A stretch of DNA of 17,487 nucleotides from positions 1 to 17,487 of the forward strand of contig DCSM01000133.1 of assembly GCA_002325605.1 (NCBI GenBank). Reading direction: 5' to 3'. Position numbers and translations under genes: made by a program. This document shows, one piece after another, positions 1-7,585 of the stretch; position 1 is the first letter of the stretch; each line of letters opens with the position of its first letter. Source of the DNA: Chloroflexaceae bacterium UBA1466. Its GTDB lineage: Bacteria > Chloroflexota > Chloroflexia > Chloroflexales > Chloroflexaceae. The notes beneath the pieces were generated by a model. It did not search any database. It had not been told where the DNA came from and saw only the letters and a program-made list of their open reading frames with translations.

Positions 1-99
1 CAAGCAATGGTTATTCCGTGGCATCGCGTTACGTTTTTGGAAGAATTGCCCAGCGAGCAAGACCGTGACCAGGTTATTGGCTTCTTTCGGGAAAGCTAA
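1..99 (+). CDS. C-terminal end of an unidentified protein (partial)
   Basis: An open frame runs in from the left edge and stops with TAA at 97-99, giving 32 residues that contain IPWHRVTFLEEL and end in GFFRES. The frame has no stop before that, and the next good start lies 88 nt downstream, so it is probably the tail of a real gene. The IPWHRV stretch is a little like the ends of small RNA-processing or PUA-like domains, but this is too short to name a family. No terminator is visible after it, so it may be cotranscribed with the zinc-ribbon gene that follows. Confidence 0.5.
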   Translation, partial: QAMVIPWHRVTFLEELPSEQDRDQVIGFFRES

Positions 100-187
100 G
101 ACCTTGCGAATAAAAGAGACCAAATGCTTTGGCAAGCTCAACAACCGCAGCGGGGCGAGTTTTTTATTGAAAGTAGCAGGAAGCTTT

Positions 188-733
188 ATGCTTTATCTCG
201 GTGAACTCAGTGGGGGGCAGCAGGTCTATCTTGAAAACCAAGAGGCCCTGACGCTACTTACCCTTACCAGTAGTGGCCCAGGCCAGCAACAGAGTCAACG
301 CAGTAGTTGGCAGACTGGGGCTTGGACTGTCCCACCAACCATCTTCCAAACCGCGACGGGCACTATTATTCGGCTTGAAACGAACCAAGGCCAACTTTTC
401 CTTCTGTTGCAAGCAGGTGGCGTAATTTCTCCTGCCGCAAATCCGCCTGATTTGAGTGGTGCAAGGGTTTTACCCCTCAATCCAGTAACTAGTGGGCCGG
501 CCACCGTGATGCCTCCCATGCAGCCTTTGCCTCCCATGCAGCCATTGCCTCCCATGCAGCCATTGAAGCCAATGGCTCCCTTGCCCCCCATGGAAATGCG
601 GATGGGCAATATGCAATTGCAAATGGGAACGGCGAGTCAAGCTCAAACCCCTGGTGCTTTCTGTACTCAATGCGGCAAACCCACAGAAAGCACGGATCGC
701 TTTTGTGCTAAATGCGGCCACCCCTTGAAGTAA
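188..733 (+). CDS. Zinc-ribbon protein with Met/Pro-rich repeat linker
   Basis: The ATG at 188 is chosen over an earlier in-frame ATG at 65 because AGGA lies just upstream of it and the 65 start would overlap the preceding gene. The product has 181 residues. Residues 1-80 form a beta-rich, Gln/Thr-rich N-terminal part of no recognised family. Residues about 82-107 are a loose linker, and residues 108-147 are a Met/Pro-rich segment built on the repeat PPMQPL, holding 10 methionines in 40 residues. The C-terminus is a classic zinc ribbon, CTQCGK then CAKCGH, with C159, C162, C173 and C176 as ligands. There is no signal peptide or membrane segment, so a cytoplasmic adaptor or regulatory role is likely. 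The function is unknown, and the zinc ribbon only implies metal binding. Confidence 0.8.
   Translation: MLYLGELSGGQQVYLENQEALTLLTLTSSGPGQQQSQRSSWQTGAWTVPPTIFQTATGTIIRLETNQGQLFLLLQAGGVISPAANPPDLSGARVLPLNPVTSGPATVMPPMQPLPPMQPLPPMQPLKPMAPLPPMEMRMGNMQLQMGTASQAQTPGAFCTQCGKPTESTDRFCAKCGHPLK
512..565 (+). repeat. Three tandem 18-bp repeats coding for PPMQPL
   Basis: Three head-to-tail 18-bp units start at 512, 530 and 548. Each begins CCTCCCATGCAGCC, and the units differ only at one base (TTTG against ATTG at the end). A degenerate continuation follows, coding for KPMAPLPPM. The period is in frame and encodes the linker of the zinc-ribbon protein, so it is a coding minisatellite that could change copy number without a frameshift. 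Confidence 0.9.
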
Positions 734-795
734 ACGCGCTAATCGTTAAAAGTTTTGGGCTTGGAACAGGAGAATAAGCTTTACAAAGCAACTGT

Positions 796-1431
796 TTAAG
801 TCCATGTTGCATCGCCAAAGAAGTTACCATGATCGCGGTTGAGAAAGGCCTCAATTGCTTGGCGCTTTTGCCCTAACTGAAATGAGGGCCCATGGCCTGG
901 ATAGCAGAGCGTCGCGTCGGGCCAAGCCAGGACAATCTTTCGCAGTGTTTGAAGGGTTGTGCGAAACCCCGCCGCCGACCAAGTTTTGCCTGGGCCACCT
1001 TCAAAGATCGTATCACCGACAATGATGCGGTGATCAGCTTCGAGGGCAAAACAGAGCAGATCTTCAAGATGCCCCGGTGTATGATAGACGCGAAGCCACG
1101 AGTTCCCAACCTTTACCGTATCACCGTGGGCCAAAGTTTGGTCTAGGTCTAAGGCCATACCATCAAAATGGGGCCCTTCATGAGCCATAACGGGGACGTT
1201 TAAGGCTGTCCGCATTTCCGTCAAAGCCCCGATATGGTCGAGGTGGGTATGCGTGAGCAAGATCGCTACGGGCTTGGTATCCTTCAGTAAAGCCTGAAGT
1301 TTTAGGGGTTCAGCCCCAGGGTCAAAAAGGATACTTTCGCGGGTAACGGGACAGACAACCGCATACGTGTTCAAGGGCCAGGGCCCAACTTTAGACGAGC
1401 GAAGTTCCAATGGTTGGGGACGCACAAGCAT
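796..1431 (-). CDS. MBL-fold (glyoxalase II-like) metallo-hydrolase
   Basis: A 211-residue metallo-beta-lactamase-fold hydrolase. The zinc-binding signature is complete: HTHLDH at residues 61-66 (H61, H63, D65, H66), H121 in YHTPGH, the bridging D140 in VGDTIF, and H180 in YPGHG. The length and motif spacing fit the single-domain glyoxalase II-like group that hydrolyses thioesters or related small molecules, but these motifs do not fix the substrate. The usual residues after HTPGH (often TPGS) are replaced by LEDLL, which may alter the pocket. The start at 1431 is preceded by AGAGGA on the minus strand. The gene is convergent with the zinc-ribbon gene and stands alone. No signal peptide is seen, so it is cytoplasmic. 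Confidence 0.9.
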   Translation of the reverse strand: MLVRPQPLELRSSKVGPWPLNTYAVVCPVTRESILFDPGAEPLKLQALLKDTKPVAILLTHTHLDHIGALTEMRTALNVPVMAHEGPHFDGMALDLDQTLAHGDTVKVGNSWLRVYHTPGHLEDLLCFALEADHRIIVGDTIFEGGPGKTWSAAGFRTTLQTLRKIVLAWPDATLCYPGHGPSFQLGQKRQAIEAFLNRDHGNFFGDATWT

Positions 1432-1623
1432 TTTTATCCTCTTTTTTCAGCCAATGCTTAATTAGTCAGATGGGAGATAATCATAGTGAATAGGAGCAAG
1501 GTAATTGAAGGAAAGAAGTTCCTTCTCTGGTTTGAAGAGTCTTTTGCCTAATGAATCAGGCAGTCTTCGTGAAGAATCTAACAACATCCCCGCGTTGGCG
1601 TTGTTCGTGCCTTACCATTTCTA

Positions 1624-1632
1624 TGCTATACT
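1624..1632 (+). promoter_or_regulatory. Extended -10 promoter before the CBM48 gene
   Basis: TGC followed by TATACT (1627-1632) is a TGn-extended -10 element. No good -35 sits at 17 bp; TTGTTC at 1601 would need a 20-bp spacer. Transcription would begin near 1639, about 50 nt before the CBM48 start. Confidence 0.5.
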
Positions 1633-1643
1633 AAGGAGGCGCG

Positions 1644-1685
1644 ATGAAGACGAAGGTGTCATTATCTAGCGAAACAAAGGAGTAA
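1644..1685 (+). CDS. Possible 13-residue leader ORF
   Basis: ATG at 1644 opens a short frame, MKTKVSLSSETKE, stopping with TAA at 1683-1685, four bases before the CBM48 start. A near-perfect Shine-Dalgarno AGGAGG lies at 1635-1639 and its neighbours, and the last codons form the AGGAG that serves the next gene, a layout that would suit translational coupling. Against it, the likely transcription start (about 1639) may exclude that Shine-Dalgarno from the mRNA, and an ORF this short can arise by chance. Confidence 0.25.
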   Translation: MKTKVSLSSETKE

Positions 1686-1689
1686 CGCA

Positions 1690-2058
1690 ATGATTACTAA
1701 GGAACCAAAGGGATATGGCAAGGTGCGGATTACGTTTTCCATGCCGGCAGGTATTTGGGCCGATACGGTGCATCTGGTAGGCGAGTTTAATAATTGGAGT
1801 CCTACAGCTAACCCTATGCAACTGGGTGATAATGGTTGGAGCGTCTCCCTTGAACTCGATGTCGGTAAGGCTTATCCCTATCGGTATTTAATCAATGGCT
1901 CAGTCTGGTATAATGATTGGCGAGCAGACGGCTATGAGCCAAACGAATTGGGGGGAGACAATTCGGTTGTTACAACGCACCTTCTACCGCCGGACCCTTG
2001 TACACAACCGCCCGTTTGTCTTCCGCCTAACCGGAGTTGGAATTGGCGTTACGGTTAG
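1690..2058 (+). CDS. Stand-alone CBM48 (isoamylase N-terminal-like) protein
   Basis: A 122-residue protein that is almost entirely one carbohydrate-binding module of the CBM48/AMPK glycogen-binding type. The visible hallmarks are VHLVGEFNNW (residues 27-36), GWSVSLEL (49-56), the YPYRYLING strand (62-70) and W73 with NDW after it. These match the fold that binds alpha-glucans in branching enzymes and isoamylases, but no catalytic domain follows. The C-terminal 25 residues are Pro/Cys-rich and end RSWNWRYG. AGGAG at 1678-1682 sits 7 nt before the ATG. The role is probably glycogen or starch binding or targeting, or use of the fold as a protein-interaction module. It lies ahead of guaA on the same strand, separated by 113 nt. 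Confidence 0.85.
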   Translation: MITKEPKGYGKVRITFSMPAGIWADTVHLVGEFNNWSPTANPMQLGDNGWSVSLELDVGKAYPYRYLINGSVWYNDWRADGYEPNELGGDNSVVTTHLLPPDPCTQPPVCLPPNRSWNWRYG

Positions 2059-2087
2059 AACCATTTTGTGAGTTGGTCGGCAAGTAA

Positions 2088-2142
2088 AAGAGAGGTTCTG
2101 GTCAACACGAAGGAATCATAGCCAAGGCAGAAACCTTCTCTT
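2088..2142 (+). other. Imperfect hairpin in the guaA leader
   Basis: AAGAGAGGTTCT at 2088-2099 can pair with AGAAACCTTCTCTT at 2129-2142, giving 12 base pairs with two single-base bulges around a 29-nt loop. There is no T run after it, so it is not a normal terminator. It ends just before the only Shine-Dalgarno-like sequence, AGGAG at 2148-2152. I see no purine-riboswitch signature. It may shape guaA expression, but this is unproven. Confidence 0.35.
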
Positions 2143-2171
2143 AGCTTAGGAGCAACTTTATCTCTAGCACA

Positions 2172-3710
2172 ATGACTAAAAGCATTCCTGTCTTAGATTT
2201 TGGTTCTCAAACTGCTCAACTTATCGTTCGGCGGGTGCGGGAGCTAGGTGTGTATAGTGAGCTTCTCGCCTATGACACTCCTGAGTCAACTATAGCGGCT
2301 TTGAACCCTAGTGGCCTAATCCTCTCCGGGGGGCCAGCCAGTGTTTATGCCCCCGGCGCTCCCCGGTTGCCGGCCTGGCTAACCACAACAGACCTACCTA
2401 TCTTAGGTATATGTTACGGTATGCAGATACAAAGCCAAGCCCTTGGGGGCGAAGTTTTACCCGCACCCGCCGGTGAATATGGGCCCGCAAGCCTTGAACG
2501 GGAAGGCGAAAATCTCCTTTTCACTGGGCTACCGCCGGTGCAACCGGTTTGGATGAGTCATGGAGATAAACTTGCCACTTTACCGCCAGGTTTTCAACCC
2601 TTAGCGCATACTGCAAATACCCCTTTTGCCGCGATGGGCAATCTTGAAAAACGTTGGTATGGAGTCCAGTTTCATCCTGAAGTCGTCCATACCACTTATG
2701 GGCGCGACCTTCTCCATAATTTTCTCTATAAAATCTGTGGTTGCACGAAGACTTGGCAACCTGCTCATTTCGTCGCCCAGGCGATTGAGCATATTCGGGC
2801 CCAAGTCGGTTCAGAACGGGTTATCTGCGCTCTTTCTGGCGGCGTAGATTCTGCCGTAGCTGCGCTGCTTTTGCATCGAGCAATTGGGGAGCGTTTAACC
2901 TGCATTTTTGTTGACAATGGGCTCCTGCGCTTGGGCGAAGCGGCTCAAGTTAGACAAACTTTTCAGGACCATTTTCAGATTCCCTTGATCTTTATTGATG
3001 CTTCTGAGGAATTTCTGACCGCGCTTGAAGGAGTTTTTGACCCAGAGCAAAAGCGTAAAATCATTGGGGAACGCTTTATTCGCATCTTTGAGCGCGAAGC
3101 CCGCCGTTTAGAGGAGATTAAATTTCTTGCTCAAGGCACGCTTTATCCCGATGTGATTGAAAGTACTGCGCCAGATCGGGCTAAAGGGGCCAAAATTAAA
3201 ACCCATCATAACGTTGGTGGTCTGCCAGCGGATATGCACTTAAAGCTAGTTGAGCCGCTTCGTTTCCTCTTCAAAGATGAAGTTCGTGCGGCAGGTTTAG
3301 AATTAGGCTTGCCTGAAGATTGGGTTTGGCGACATCCTTTCCCAGGCCCAGGGCTGGCGGTAAGGATTCTTGGCCCCCTCAGTCAGCAACGTTTAGCTAC
3401 TTTGCGCCACGCCGATGACCTTTTCCTCAGCGAACTTAGGGCTGCGAAGCTCTACCGGGAAGTGCAACAAGCCTTTGCGGTTCTTTTGCCCGTTCAAAGC
3501 GTGGGCGTGATGGGCGATGGGCGCACTTATGCGGATACCATTGCGCTCCGCGCCATCACGACGGAAGACTATATGACCGCCGATTGGGCCCGTTTGCCCT
3601 TTGATTTTTTGGCCCGCCTCAGTAGTCGGATTGTCAATGAAGTCGCGGGAGTCAACCGCGTAGTCTACGATCTTTCCTCCAAACCACCGGCAACTATTGA
3701 GTGGGAATAA
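2172..3710 (+). CDS. guaA: GMP synthase (glutamine-hydrolysing)
   Basis: Converts XMP, glutamine and ATP to GMP, the last step of guanine nucleotide synthesis, in the cytoplasm. The 512-residue length is normal and all parts are present. The class I glutamine amidotransferase domain (about 1-190) has the nucleophile C81 in GICYGMQ and the H168/E170 pair in QFHPE. The PP-loop ATP pyrophosphatase domain has LSGGVDS near 221-227. The C-terminal dimerisation domain carries [14 protein letters not shown] and ends, as the family does, in KPPATIEWE. The ATG at 2172 is the only sensible start, yet its nearest Shine-Dalgarno-like AGGAG lies about 19 nt upstream, which is unusually far. It leads a tight gene run with mevalonate kinase 2 nt downstream. 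Confidence 0.98.
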   Translation: MTKSIPVLDFGSQTAQLIVRRVRELGVYSELLAYDTPESTIAALNPSGLILSGGPASVYAPGAPRLPAWLTTTDLPILGICYGMQIQSQALGGEVLPAPAGEYGPASLEREGENLLFTGLPPVQPVWMSHGDKLATLPPGFQPLAHTANTPFAAMGNLEKRWYGVQFHPEVVHTTYGRDLLHNFLYKICGCTKTWQPAHFVAQAIEHIRAQVGSERVICALSGGVDSAVAALLLHRAIGERLTCIFVDNGLLRLGEAAQVRQTFQDHFQIPLIFIDASEEFLTALEGVFDPEQKRKIIGERFIRIFEREARRLEEIKFLAQGTLYPDVIESTAPDRAKGAKIKTHHNVGGLPADMHLKLVEPLRFLFKDEVRAAGLELGLPEDWVWRHPFPGPGLAVRILGPLSQQRLATLRHADDLFLSELRAAKLYREVQQAFAVLLPVQSVGVMGDGRTYADTIALRAITTEDYMTADWARLPFDFLARLSSRIVNEVAGVNRVVYDLSSKPPATIEWE

Positions 3711-3712
3711 CG

Positions 3713-4669
3713 ATGATTGAAGCAAGTGCGCCGGGCAAACTGATTCTTTGTGGGGAACACGCGGTAGTTTATGGCCGGCCAGCCATTGCTTTGCCGCTTG
3801 AAAATGTTTGTGCAACCGTTAAGATTCAACCTGAGCCAGCGGGGTGCGGGATTCTGGTTCATGCGCCTCAAATGGAAAAAAGTTGGGTCGTTGACATTGC
3901 AGATCCTGACCCTTTGAGCGAGTTGATTCGGGCCACGCTGGCCTATTTAAAGGCCGAGGCGACGGATTTTTCGGTGACGATTAGCTCGGCCATTCCAATT
4001 GCAAGCGGGATGGGAAGTGGAGCCGCTGTCGCGGTGGCGTTAATTCAGGCTCTGGCGAAGCAATTTAAGGTTAAACTAACCCCCAAAGAAGTGGCCCAAT
4101 TAGCGAATGTTAGTGAGCAACGCTATCATGGTACGCCGAGTGGCATTGATAATGCAGTTATTGCCTATCAACAAGCGATTTGGTTTGTGCGTTCAGAAAG
4201 TTCTGCCCATTTGCCGACCATTGAACCTTTGACCATGGGCACGTCCTTAAACCTCGTTATTGGTGATACGGGCCTTCGTAGCCCGACTCATTTGCCTGTG
4301 GGGAAAGTGCGCGAGCGCCGTCAAGTCGAAACTTTGCGTTATGAAACGATCTTTAATAAGATTGGGGCTTTGGTAAAGCAGACTCGTGGCGCATTGAATC
4401 GTGGAAATCTCATTGAACTTGGACTGCTTTTGAACGAAAACCAAATTCTCTTAGAGGAAATGGGGGTTTCCTCCCCCGAATTGGAACGTTTAGTCACGGC
4501 GGCTCATGTTGCAGGGGCTTTGGGAGCCAAACTTTCAGGAGGCGGGTGGGGCGGCGTGATGTTTGCCCTAACCACCGAAGAAGACCGCGCCACTGTCGCC
4601 AAAGCTTTGCGCCAGGCCGGGGCGGCTGCCGTTTTGGAAACTAGAGTTAGCGGTTTTCTGCGCCGATAA
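3713..4669 (+). CDS. mvk: Mevalonate kinase (GHMP kinase family)
   Basis: Phosphorylates mevalonate with ATP in the mevalonate route to isoprenoids. The 318-residue product starts SAPGKLILCGEHAVVYG (residues 5-21), the N-terminal signature of mevalonate kinases. It has the GHMP ATP-binding motif PIASGMGSGAA (95-105), the catalytic aspartate D146 in PSGIDNA, and the third motif KLSGGGWGG (273-281), where many relatives have TGAGGGG. ATG 3713 is preferred over GTG 3701 because it lies directly after the guaA stop and matches family starts. Its stop overlaps the mnmA start by one base. A mevalonate pathway is uncommon in bacteria and fits some Chloroflexota; no other pathway gene is in the window. 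Another GHMP kinase such as phosphomevalonate kinase is less likely. Confidence 0.92.
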   Translation: MIEASAPGKLILCGEHAVVYGRPAIALPLENVCATVKIQPEPAGCGILVHAPQMEKSWVVDIADPDPLSELIRATLAYLKAEATDFSVTISSAIPIASGMGSGAAVAVALIQALAKQFKVKLTPKEVAQLANVSEQRYHGTPSGIDNAVIAYQQAIWFVRSESSAHLPTIEPLTMGTSLNLVIGDTGLRSPTHLPVGKVRERRQVETLRYETIFNKIGALVKQTRGALNRGNLIELGLLLNENQILLEEMGVSSPELERLVTAAHVAGALGAKLSGGGWGGVMFALTTEEDRATVAKALRQAGAAAVLETRVSGFLRR

Positions 4670-5748
4670 TGGCTAAAATTCTGGTTGCAATGAGCGGGGG
4701 CGTTGATAGCTCTCTCACAGCGGCTTTACTTCACGAACAAGGCCACGAAGTTGTAGGTGTGACCTTGCGGCTTTGGGCTGGTGATGGCTCACCTAATCCT
4801 TGTTGTTCGCAAGCAATGGTTGCTGATAGCCAGGCGGTCTGTTCCCAAATTGGTTTTCCCCACCTGATTCTCAATTATCAACGCGAATTTCAACAGTTAG
4901 TCATTGACCATTTTATTGCAGAATATGCTCGTGGCGCAACGCCTAATCCCTGTTTAGCTTGTAACGAGAAGATAAAATTTGGTTTGCTGCTGGAATATGC
5001 TCTAAACAATGGTTTTGAAGCTCTAGCTACTGGACATTATGCACGAATATCATATTTTGATCAACAGTATTTGCTTTTAAGAGGTCTTGATTCAACAAAA
5101 GATCAAGCCTATGTTCTTTTTATGCTTCAGCAGCGCGATTTAGCCCAGCTTAGATTTCCCCTGGGAGATTTTACCAAAGCTGTGGTTCGGGCCGAAGCCC
5201 AAAAACGCGGTTTAATCACGGCCACGCGCCCTGAAAGCCAAGATATTTGTTTTATTCCTTCAAATGATTATCGGCAATTTATGCGTGCTGAAGCTCCCGC
5301 ACTTCTCGTGCCAGGCCCGATTTTTGACCAGCACGGCCAAGAAATTGGGCAGCATCAAGGCTTACCTTTGTACACGGTTGGGCAACGAAAAGGCTTAGGC
5401 TTGGCAAAAGGAAAGCCTCTCTTTGTCTTAAAACTTGATCTTGCTCAAAACGCTTTGATCGTTGGGCCAAGCGAGGCTAAATTGCAAAAAACCTTTCTAG
5501 TTGAACACACAAGTTTTATAAGCGCAGAATGGCCCGCAGAAACTTTCCCTTGCCAAGTTCAGATTCGGGCCAGAGCCAAGGCCGCCGAAGCCCTTGTAAA
5601 GCCCTTAGCCGACCAGAAGCTGCAAATCAGGTTTGTGCAACCGCAGCCTGCAATTACGCCAGGCCAAGCTGCCGTCCTCTTTGAAGGGGAAAGAGTCCTT
5701 GGCGGCGGCTATATTGCCCAAATTGAGCCTTTCCAGAGCGAAAAATGA
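4669..5748 (+). CDS. mnmA: tRNA-specific 2-thiouridylase MnmA
   Basis: Installs the 2-thio group on wobble uridine 34 of tRNAs for Glu, Gln and Lys, using ATP and a persulfide relay. The 359-residue product is of normal length. It has the PP-loop AMSGGVDSS (residues 7-15), the first catalytic cysteine C98 in NPCLACNEKIKFG, the tRNA/ATP site ATGHYA, and the second cysteine C194 in ESQDICFIP. TVGQRKGLG and a C-terminal beta-barrel part follow. C95 lies three residues before C98, as in many relatives outside the enterobacteria. The ATG shares its A with the mevalonate kinase stop (TAATG), so translation is probably coupled. The stop overlaps the next gene by four bases. Confidence 0.97.
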   Translation: MAKILVAMSGGVDSSLTAALLHEQGHEVVGVTLRLWAGDGSPNPCCSQAMVADSQAVCSQIGFPHLILNYQREFQQLVIDHFIAEYARGATPNPCLACNEKIKFGLLLEYALNNGFEALATGHYARISYFDQQYLLLRGLDSTKDQAYVLFMLQQRDLAQLRFPLGDFTKAVVRAEAQKRGLITATRPESQDICFIPSNDYRQFMRAEAPALLVPGPIFDQHGQEIGQHQGLPLYTVGQRKGLGLAKGKPLFVLKLDLAQNALIVGPSEAKLQKTFLVEHTSFISAEWPAETFPCQVQIRARAKAAEALVKPLADQKLQIRFVQPQPAITPGQAAVLFEGERVLGGGYIAQIEPFQSEK

Positions 5749-6038
5749 CCTTTTTCTCCCTCCAAGACCTTAGCCCAGCAGGGCTGCTCTTATTTCTTTT
5801 AGCTACGGTTTGTGCTTCCTTAGCTCACATCCTTTGGGGCCACCGCTGGCTGCAAATTTTGATCTTTTGGCTGGCCGCCCTGATCGGTTGTTTTCTCGTC
5901 TATCTGCTAAATCTAAGATTGCCACTTGGTTTGGCTTCCCCTGCTGGCGTACCTGTTCTGGAAGCCGTAATCTTTGCTTGGCTCCTGATAATTGCCGTTT
6001 CGCGGCTGGGCGGGCCGAAAAATTCAGCTTTCAAATAA
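5745..6038 (+). CDS. Small three-helix membrane protein
   Basis: A 97-residue hydrophobic protein of no family I recognise. Three membrane segments are apparent at residues about 11-30, 35-56 and 69-87, with a short charged tail ending GGPKNSAFK. It overlaps the mnmA stop by ATGA, the standard mark of translational coupling, so it belongs to the guaA-mvk-mnmA unit. An extended -10 promoter for the next gene begins right after its stop. It has no catalytic motif. The codon use and clean overlap make it a likely real gene, but its role is unknown. Confidence 0.75.
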   Translation: MTFFSLQDLSPAGLLLFLLATVCASLAHILWGHRWLQILIFWLAALIGCFLVYLLNLRLPLGLASPAGVPVLEAVIFAWLLIIAVSRLGGPKNSAFK

Positions 6039-6041
6039 ATC

Positions 6042-6050
6042 TGTTATAAT
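6042..6050 (+). promoter_or_regulatory. Extended -10 promoter (consensus TATAAT)
   Basis: TGT then TATAAT (6045-6050) is a perfect -10 hexamer with the TGn extension. The -35 is weak; the best candidate is TTCAGC at 6023-6028 with a 16-bp spacer. Transcription would start near 6057, giving a leader of about 30 nt to the ATG at 6088, with AGGAG at 6073-6077. Confidence 0.65.
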
Positions 6051-6087
6051 AGGCTAACCTTCTCTTTCTGATAGGAGCTATAGCTAC

Positions 6088-6531
6088 ATGGTGAAATGGA
6101 TCGGGATCGGCGCAGCAATTTTGGCTCTGGTTACCCTTGGCTTCATAGTTTGTGCAGCAATTTTTCCCGCTTTTCGGGAAGCAGCGCGGGATATTGCCAT
6201 CGTTATTCTGGCCGTTTTTCAGCTGATCGGCTCCTTCCTGACAATTGTGCTTCTGCTGGCCTTACTCTATGTAGTTACGTCCCTTCATCGCTTGGCAAAA
6301 GAGTCGTTGTTGCCCAAGCTCGACTCGACAGTGGTGAAAGTCGAAGAAGTGTTAAACAATACGCGTGAATTGACCAGTAATGTGCGGACTTCAACAACGA
6401 CCTTGACTACCACAACCAGTTTTGTTGCCGAACGAGTAGTTTCGCCGATCATTCGGCTCTCAGGCTTTCTGACTGGCGCTAAAGCTTCGGCCCGTTCGCT
6501 CGCCCAGCGCCAGAATCAGACCATCGAATAG
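6088..6531 (+). CDS. Membrane protein with helical Thr-rich tail
   Basis: A 147-residue protein with two membrane segments, residues about 4-28 and 36-64, separated by a short loop containing FREAARD. The rest, 65-147, is polar and probably helical, with a Thr run (TSTTTLTTTTS, about 101-111) and then VAERVVSPIIRLSGF. The layout recalls small DUF948-like membrane proteins with an extended coiled region, but I cannot assign the family firmly. AGGAG ten bases before the ATG and a consensus extended -10 promoter support the start and show it is transcribed on its own. The next gene has its own promoter. Function unknown. Confidence 0.75.
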   Translation: MVKWIGIGAAILALVTLGFIVCAAIFPAFREAARDIAIVILAVFQLIGSFLTIVLLLALLYVVTSLHRLAKESLLPKLDSTVVKVEEVLNNTRELTSNVRTSTTTLTTTTSFVAERVVSPIIRLSGFLTGAKASARSLAQRQNQTIE

Positions 6532-6554
6532 CTGGAAGTTTTTGCCCAGGGCAT

Positions 6555-6583
6555 TTGAGCGCATTGGAATTTTGTGTTACAAT
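6555..6583 (+). promoter_or_regulatory. Sigma70-type promoter before the DUF1385 gene
   Basis: TTGAGC (6555-6560), a 17-bp spacer ending in TGT, and TACAAT (6578-6583) form a near-consensus housekeeping promoter with an extended -10. Transcription would begin near 6590, about 60 nt before the DUF1385 start. Confidence 0.7.
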
Positions 6584-6651
6584 GCTCTCAGGTTTATGAT
6601 AGGTTTCATGAGTATCTTTTTTTCCTCTGAAACTTGCGCGGGAAAACCCAA

Positions 6652-7572
6652 ATGAGCGAGCAAACTTTCCCCTACGGGGGCCAAGCCGTGATTGAAGGCG
6701 TGCTGATGCGCGGGCAACGCCAAGCAACCGTTGCAGTACGGGAGCCTACGGGCGGGATTGCTCTTCAGCACTTTGTGCTGGCTAACAAGCAACGCCACAT
6801 TTGGGCAAAGTTACCGATCTTGCGGGGGATGTTGTTAATTTGGGATATGCTCAAATTGGGGATGCAGGCGCTGAATTTCTCGGCCAGTGTAGCGTTTGGT
6901 GAAGATGCAGAAGCATCCAAAGGCGAAACAAAAGGAGCTATGGCTCTTTCTATCGGCTTGGGAATAAGTTTTTTTCTTCTTCTGCCTTCATTTCTTGCTA
7001 ATCTGACAGTTTATCTGGGAGCCTCAGTCTTATTGCGCGAGGTTTTGGAAAGTTTGCTGCGCTTGGGCTTTCTGATCGGCTATATTGTTGCGATTAGCCA
7101 GCTCCCCGAAGTTCAACGCCTTTTTGCGTATCACGGAGCCGAACACAAAGCTGTCAATGCGTATGAAGCAGGAGCTAACCTGACCGTTGAAGGCATCCGC
7201 GATTTCTCACTCTTTCACCCCCGCTGTGGCACAAGTTTCCTGGGTATCGTGATTGTGATTGGCTTTGGGGTCTTCCTCTTGCTTGGGGAATTGCCCCTCT
7301 GGGCCAAACTCCTTTCGCGGGTTTTGCTTTTTCCGCTCATTGCAGCCTTAGCTTATGAATGGCTCAGGTTGGTGACAACCCAGTATCATCGTCCTTGGGT
7401 GCGCCTTTTTCTAGCGCCGTCAATCGCGCTCCAACAGCTTACGACCCGCCAACCCGATGATGAGATGCTGGCCGTCGCGCTGGCTGCTCTGCGACCCGTT
7501 CTGCTTGCGGATGGGGTTGAAACTCAAGTCTTTTGCCCAAGGGAGGAATGGGGCCTCAGAACGGGAGCTTGA
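6652..7572 (+). CDS. DUF1385 (YqhQ-like) membrane protein
   Basis: A 306-residue multi-pass membrane protein of the DUF1385 family (Bacillus YqhQ type). The family signatures are clear: YGGQAVIEGVLMRG near the N-terminus (8-21), FAYHGAEHKAVNAYE (158-172), HPRCGTSF (189-196) and the C-terminal LTTRQPDD (263-270). Membrane segments lie at about 98-128, 133-150, 198-213 and 217-240. The conserved His, Glu and Cys residues have led to suggestions of a metal-dependent activity, but the function is unknown. ATG 6652 is chosen over an upstream in-frame TTG at 6634 because the family begins just before YGGQAV, and GGGAA lies about 8 nt before it. It is not fused to another domain and has its own promoter. 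Confidence 0.9.
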   Translation: MSEQTFPYGGQAVIEGVLMRGQRQATVAVREPTGGIALQHFVLANKQRHIWAKLPILRGMLLIWDMLKLGMQALNFSASVAFGEDAEASKGETKGAMALSIGLGISFFLLLPSFLANLTVYLGASVLLREVLESLLRLGFLIGYIVAISQLPEVQRLFAYHGAEHKAVNAYEAGANLTVEGIRDFSLFHPRCGTSFLGIVIVIGFGVFLLLGELPLWAKLLSRVLLFPLIAALAYEWLRLVTTQYHRPWVRLFLAPSIALQQLTTRQPDDEMLAVALAALRPVLLADGVETQVFCPREEWGLRTGA

Positions 7573-7585
7573 TTTGTTTCTCTGC

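Noticed and set aside
512..565. Tandem repeats considered as a CRISPR-like array
   Set aside because: The units are contiguous with no spacers, only 18 bp long, and lie within a coding frame.
295..721. Minus-strand ORFs rich in Gly-Met or His-Gly-Arg repeats across the Met/Pro linker
   Set aside because: They are shadows of the in-frame minisatellite in the zinc-ribbon gene; the plus-strand frame has the Shine-Dalgarno and the zinc ligands.
1507..1525. Hairpin GAAGGAA-AGAAG-TTCCTTC upstream of the MBL-fold gene
   Set aside because: A perfect 7-bp stem but no T tail in either direction, and no clear link to a promoter; chance cannot be excluded.
2059..2171. Guanine or other purine riboswitch before guaA
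   Set aside because: The three-way junction and conserved loop bases of the purine aptamer are not visible; only one bulged hairpin is seen.
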